This document shows positions 6,653-8,481 of a DNA stretch of 8,481 nucleotides, piece by piece (positions within the stretch are counted from its first letter, which is position 1; each line of letters opens with the position of its first letter). Source of the stretch: Planctomycetes bacterium SM23_32 (GTDB lineage Bacteria; Planctomycetota; Brocadiia; SM23-32); assembly GCA_001303885.1 (NCBI GenBank), contig LJUE01000089.1, forward strand, positions 1 through 8,481, in the 5' to 3' direction. The notes below the pieces were generated by a model. It was not told the DNA's origin and made no database searches. It saw only the letters and a program-made list of their open reading frames with translations. A program made the position numbers and the translations under genes.

Positions 6653-6817
6653 ATGCTGAGGGGTGAGAAGCTGTTCAAGTTCGTGGCTGGACTCATGCTG
6701 CAGCGGTTCTTCGGAACCATTACAATACGGTTCGAAGCGGGCAAGGTGACCCATGTTGATGCCGAAACCCGGCGCACTTGGCGGTACGAGGATCTGCCAG
6801 AGAACGAGGGGACCTAG
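6653..6817 (+). CDS. Small DUF2292 (YezD)-like protein, 54 residues
   Basis: A 54-residue frame starts at an ATG preceded by a perfect AGGAGG six bases upstream (6641-6646), which makes real translation likely despite its size. The core reads RFFGTITIRFEAGKVTHVDAE: an FG-[ST]-[IV]-T strand, a hydrophobic strand and a G-K-V-x-x-[IV] turn. This is the pattern of the short DUF2292/YezD family, whose function is not established. The N-terminal 20 residues (MLRGEKLFKFVAGLMLQRFF) are basic and hydrophobic and could form an amphipathic helix. The C-terminus is acidic (YEDLPENEGT). There is no signal peptide or metal motif. The next gene starts 47 bases downstream on the same strand, so the two may be cotranscribed. 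Family assignment rests on a short motif and is moderate. A longer frame covering this region in the same phase is antisense to leuB and is not needed. Confidence 0.7.
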   Translation: MLRGEKLFKFVAGLMLQRFFGTITIRFEAGKVTHVDAETRRTWRYEDLPENEGT

Positions 6818-6864
6818 CGGTCGCGTCTACTTGCTAGAGGCATCCAGGAGGTGACTCACACACC

Positions 6865-7836
6865 ATGGCTGAAGATACACAGGCCTTTGTGCTGCGGATA
6901 GCGCCAGGCAGGATTGACAGAGTCGCCGAAGCGCTCGAGGACGATGACATCATCATCGGTTGGTCTCGCGCGGCGGAACTGCTGGATAGCAGCCTTGACT
7001 GGGACCATTTCCGAGAGGTCATCCGTAAGAACTACTATGAGGGCGATGACACGCTTCACAGAGCAGGGCAAGCGGGGGGCCACCTGTGGCGCTTTCTACG
7101 TGAGATGGGGCCAGGAGACCTTGTTGTGGTACCCCACGGTGCCCATTTCTACGTTGCCAAGGTCGAGGGTGTGGCTAGGCACGACTCGTCCCGAGTCGCC
7201 GATGACACAGCGTTTCGGCGACCAGTCACGTGGCTGAACGAGAAACAGCCGATTCCAAGGGCATTTGCCAGAGCCGCGTTACAGACGCGTATGAAAGTGC
7301 AGGGTACTACGGCAGACGCCGCAGACCTGCTCGACGAGATACGTGAGTCTCTGCGTGTCGCGCAGGGGGAGGCAACCCCGACGTTCGAATCGGACCTCTA
7401 TACACGCCTTGTGCAAGATACGCTAGACGAGATTCGGTCTGGCCGCATCAACGATTTCGGCTTCGAAAGCCTTCTGAAGTCAGTGCTTGACGCCATGGGT
7501 GCAGAGAACGTACGTATCGTTTCCCGGTCGCAAGACAAGGGCGCAGACTTGCTGGCTACCTTCCTTCTTGCCGGTGCATTCCGTTTGCTTGTCGCCGTCC
7601 AAGCGAAGCACTACCAGCCTGAACCGCCAGTAAGCGCGGACGCCGTGCACCAACTGATTCAGGGAATTGAGGCGGAGTCAGCGGACCTCGGGATGGTGGT
7701 TACATCCGGGACGATATCTGACGACGCAACTCGGCTGGCTGAGAGCTACTACGAAGACAAGGGCATCAGGATCGAGCTAGTCGATGGTACACAACTCGCC
7801 GCACTCATTGTCGAGCAAGGGTTGCGGACCCCATAA
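6865..7836 (+). CDS. Mrr-type restriction endonuclease with N-terminal EVE/PUA-like domain
   Basis: The protein has 323 residues and two domains. The C-terminal half (about 196-320) is a PD-(D/E)xK nuclease of the Mrr_cat family. FGFESLLKSVLDAMGAENV is the leading helix, followed by QDKGADLL with Asp228, and VAVQAKHY with Gln246-x-Lys248, where Mrr enzymes use Q-x-K. Strands near MVVTSG and IELVDGTQLA complete the fold. The N-terminal part (about 6-135) has IIIGWSRAAELL, HLWRFLREMGPGDLVVVPH, FYVAKVEGV and RRPVTWL. I know this pattern from the EVE/PUA-like domain of other Mrr-type proteins and infer a role in DNA, perhaps modified-base, recognition. A helical linker spans 137-190. No methyltransferase adjoins, so a stand-alone type IV role is likeliest. 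G+C is clearly lower than in neighbouring genes, suggesting acquisition. AGGAGGTGA (6846-6854) precedes the ATG by 10 bases, slightly far. The stop lies in a 13-base palindrome. Confidence 0.88.
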   Translation: MAEDTQAFVLRIAPGRIDRVAEALEDDDIIIGWSRAAELLDSSLDWDHFREVIRKNYYEGDDTLHRAGQAGGHLWRFLREMGPGDLVVVPHGAHFYVAKVEGVARHDSSRVADDTAFRRPVTWLNEKQPIPRAFARAALQTRMKVQGTTADAADLLDEIRESLRVAQGEATPTFESDLYTRLVQDTLDEIRSGRINDFGFESLLKSVLDAMGAENVRIVSRSQDKGADLLATFLLAGAFRLLVAVQAKHYQPEPPVSADAVHQLIQGIEAESADLGMVVTSGTISDDATRLAESYYEDKGIRIELVDGTQLAALIVEQGLRTP

Positions 7837-7841
7837 TGGGG
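7829..7841. repeat. 13-base palindrome over the endonuclease stop codon
   Basis: CCCCAT and ATGGGG flank a single central A, with the TAA stop (7834-7836) at the centre. It is too short to act as a terminator on its own. A stronger terminator lies about 105 bases downstream. Confidence 0.5.
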
Positions 7842-7895
7842 GCGTGTCGGTGGTGTCCAGGAAGATGCGCATTCCTCGGCACCTGAAGCGCTGGC

Positions 7896-7955
7896 GCGTT
7901 GACGACTCAAGCCTGATGGTTCGGCCGACAGGCGTTGAAGGGTCAAGCCCGATGG
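7896..7955 (+). repeat. Imperfect 24-nt direct repeat, two copies 36 bases apart
   Basis: The copies are 7896-7919 and 7932-7955. Both begin GCGTTGA, share TCAAGCC in the middle and end GATGG; by eye they agree at 20 of 24 positions. The second copy provides the left arm of the terminator at 7946-7987. The first copy holds AGCCTGA, which could pair with the same right arm (TCGGGCT) through one G-U pair. Two copies do not make an array. Function is unknown. Confidence 0.55.
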
Positions 7956-7996
7956 CGCGGAGACACGTAGTCTCCGTGCGTCGGGCTTTCTGTTTG
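7946..7996 (+). terminator. Strong intrinsic terminator downstream of the endonuclease gene
   Basis: AGCCCGA (7946-7952) pairs with TCGGGCT (7981-7987). Inside it GGAGAC (7959-7964) pairs with GTCTCC (7970-7975). The intervening bases pair with two wobbles and one bulged G (7955), around a 5-nt loop. The stem is about 18 pairs and is followed by TTTCTGTTTG. This is the classic hairpin plus T-rich tail for plus-strand transcription. Confidence 0.85.
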
Positions 7997-8005
7997 TAGG
8001 GAGGC

Positions 8006-8066
8006 GAAGAAGAAGCCCCGACCCTCGCCCGCCGGTCATCTGGCGGGGACGCGGCCGAGGCCGGGG
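8006..8066 (-). terminator. Intrinsic terminator for the minus-strand Fic-family gene
   Basis: On the minus strand CCCCG (8066-8062), CCTCG (8060-8056) and CCCGCC (8047-8042) pair in order with GGCGGG (8033-8028), CGAGG (8027-8023) and CGGGG (8020-8016). The loop is 8 nt, with an internal bulge. The hairpin is followed by CTTCTTCTTC (8015-8006). It lies about 170 bases beyond the Fic-family stop and back-to-back with the plus-strand terminator. Confidence 0.7.
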
Positions 8067-8122
8067 AGCCGGCATGACACTACGTCGTTACCTCAGACTC
8101 GCTGCGCGCTGCCTGGCGGAAG

Positions 8123-8141
8123 CTGACGCCGTGCGCGTCAG
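8123..8141. repeat. 7-bp inverted repeat in the 3' region of the Fic-family gene
   Basis: CTGACGC (8123-8129) and GCGTCAG (8135-8141) are exact inverse complements around a 5-base loop. An alternative pairing, GACGCC (8125-8130) with GGCGTC (8141-8146), is also possible. There is no T-tract. It may be an RNA hairpin in the 3' untranslated region; its role is unknown. Confidence 0.4.
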
Positions 8142-8234
8142 GCGTCCTGTGCGCCGCCGCTGAGGCGCCGCAGGGCCTCGCCGAAGTGCTTCGTCGGCCT
8201 GGTTGGGGGCCTCGCAGATGCGACCCCGACGCGC

Positions 8235-8481
8235 CTATGGCCGCTCCACAGGCCCGGTCTCCTCGGCAAGCACGCCCAGATACGCCCGGTAGGCGTAGAC
8301 GCGTCCCCGCTGCCTGCCCGTGATCTCGTCCAGCACGCCGGCGGCGCAGAGGGCCTCGACGGCGTTGCCCGCCGTGGGCCTGCTGGTCCCGAGCAACTGC
8401 GTGGCGCGCGCCACCGTGACGATGGGGTGCTCCGGCAGCAGGTCGAAGAGCCGGATGGACGTAACGGTAGCCCCGGGGTCG
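8235..8481 (-). CDS. Fic-family protein, C-terminal winged-helix fragment (start outside window)
   Basis: An open frame enters from the right edge and ends at TAG (8235-8237), giving 81 visible residues. It shows the C-terminal winged helix that follows the Fic domain in many bacterial Fic proteins: RLFDLLPEHPIVTVARATQLL, a recognition helix with TSRPTAGNAVEAL (32-44), the turn AAGVLDEITGRQRGR, and the wing and tail VYAYRAYLGVL. The last part, in the form TGRxRxRVYxYxxYL, is very characteristic of Fic proteins. The catalytic HPFx(D/E)GN(G/K)R motif would lie upstream, outside the window, so AMPylation activity cannot be confirmed here. Other winged-helix proteins with the same tail remain possible. 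A terminator is visible at 8006-8066. The gene converges on the endonuclease gene, and no antitoxin partner is seen on this side. Confidence 0.75.
   Translation of the reverse strand, partial: DPGATVTSIRLFDLLPEHPIVTVARATQLLGTSRPTAGNAVEALCAAGVLDEITGRQRGRVYAYRAYLGVLAEETGPVERP

Larger units (their letters stand above)
7837..8234. other. Intergenic region without a recognised gene
   Basis: This stretch of about 400 bases separates the converging endonuclease and Fic-family genes. It contains, in order, an imperfect 24-nt direct repeat, an intrinsic terminator for the plus strand, an intrinsic terminator for the minus strand and a 7-bp inverted repeat at 8123-8141. I see no frame with both a credible start site and a recognisable protein, and no tRNA or CRISPR-like array. 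Confidence 0.6.

Noticed and set aside
6698..6726. TACAAT at 6721-6726 inside the small gene as a promoter for the endonuclease
   Set aside because: The -10 is good, but the sequence 17 bases upstream (CTGCAG) is a poor -35. Kept only as a possibility.
7896..7955. Two 24-nt repeats as a CRISPR array
   Set aside because: There are only two imperfect copies, the gap between them is 12 bases and no cas genes are near. One copy is part of a terminator.
8154..8237. Minus-strand frame after the Fic-family stop, ending KHFGEALRRLSGGAQDA
   Set aside because: It looks protein-like, but I find no good start codon or ribosome-binding site, and it would have to overlap the Fic-family 3' end in another frame. 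It may be a relic of a small gene, but this cannot be supported.

Overview
This is a GC-rich bacterial chromosome segment. Sampled 60-base lines run at about 68-73% G+C across most of it, but fall to roughly 50-62% between about 6820 and 7840. The gene content is housekeeping plus envelope-sugar metabolism: an actinobacterial-style LeuB, an E. coli-type two-subunit aspartate carbamoyltransferase and an AlgC-like hexose-phosphate mutase. A membrane-anchored alpha/alpha-toroid-like protein, of a kind I associate with Planctomycetota and relatives, hints at that part of the tree, but the window alone does not settle the phylum.

Layout. Positions 1-1220 (minus) hold the N-terminal 406 residues of the membrane-anchored protein; its C-terminus lies outside. 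Ten bases upstream, on the same strand, is a WbpP/GalE-type NDP-sugar epimerase (1231-2202). A short divergent promoter region (2203-2392) separates it from a phosphomannomutase/phosphoglucomutase on the plus strand (2393-3739). These three genes fit sugar-nucleotide supply for a cell-surface glycan. A convergent intergenic region with two hairpins (3779-3816) follows. The minus-strand block then holds pyrI (3855-4325), pyrB (4328-5251) and, transcribed ahead of them, a leuB-like beta-decarboxylating dehydrogenase (5381-6436). pyrB has its own good sigma70-type promoter, and a GC hairpin lies between leuB and that promoter.

From about 6653 the plus strand carries a small cassette: a 54-residue DUF2292/YezD-like protein and a 323-residue stand-alone Mrr-type restriction endonuclease with an N-terminal EVE/PUA-like domain. 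The endonuclease gene has visibly lower G+C than its surroundings. The cassette ends in a strong intrinsic terminator preceded by an imperfect 24-nt direct repeat. A second intrinsic terminator, facing the other way, serves a gene entering from the right edge, which is the C-terminal winged helix of a Fic-family protein (8235-8481). The right quarter therefore looks like the edge of an acquired, defence-type accessory segment next to core biosynthetic genes.

The most unusual points are: (1) a Lys-Tyr pair in the LeuB-like enzyme where NAD-dependent members carry Asp, suggesting NADP use; (2) the small protein plus EVE-like/Mrr endonuclease pair, a plausible modification-dependent restriction cassette; (3) the back-to-back terminators with the repeat-bearing 3' region. 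I did not find a clearly new multi-gene system, CRISPR array, tRNA, rRNA or insertion sequence.
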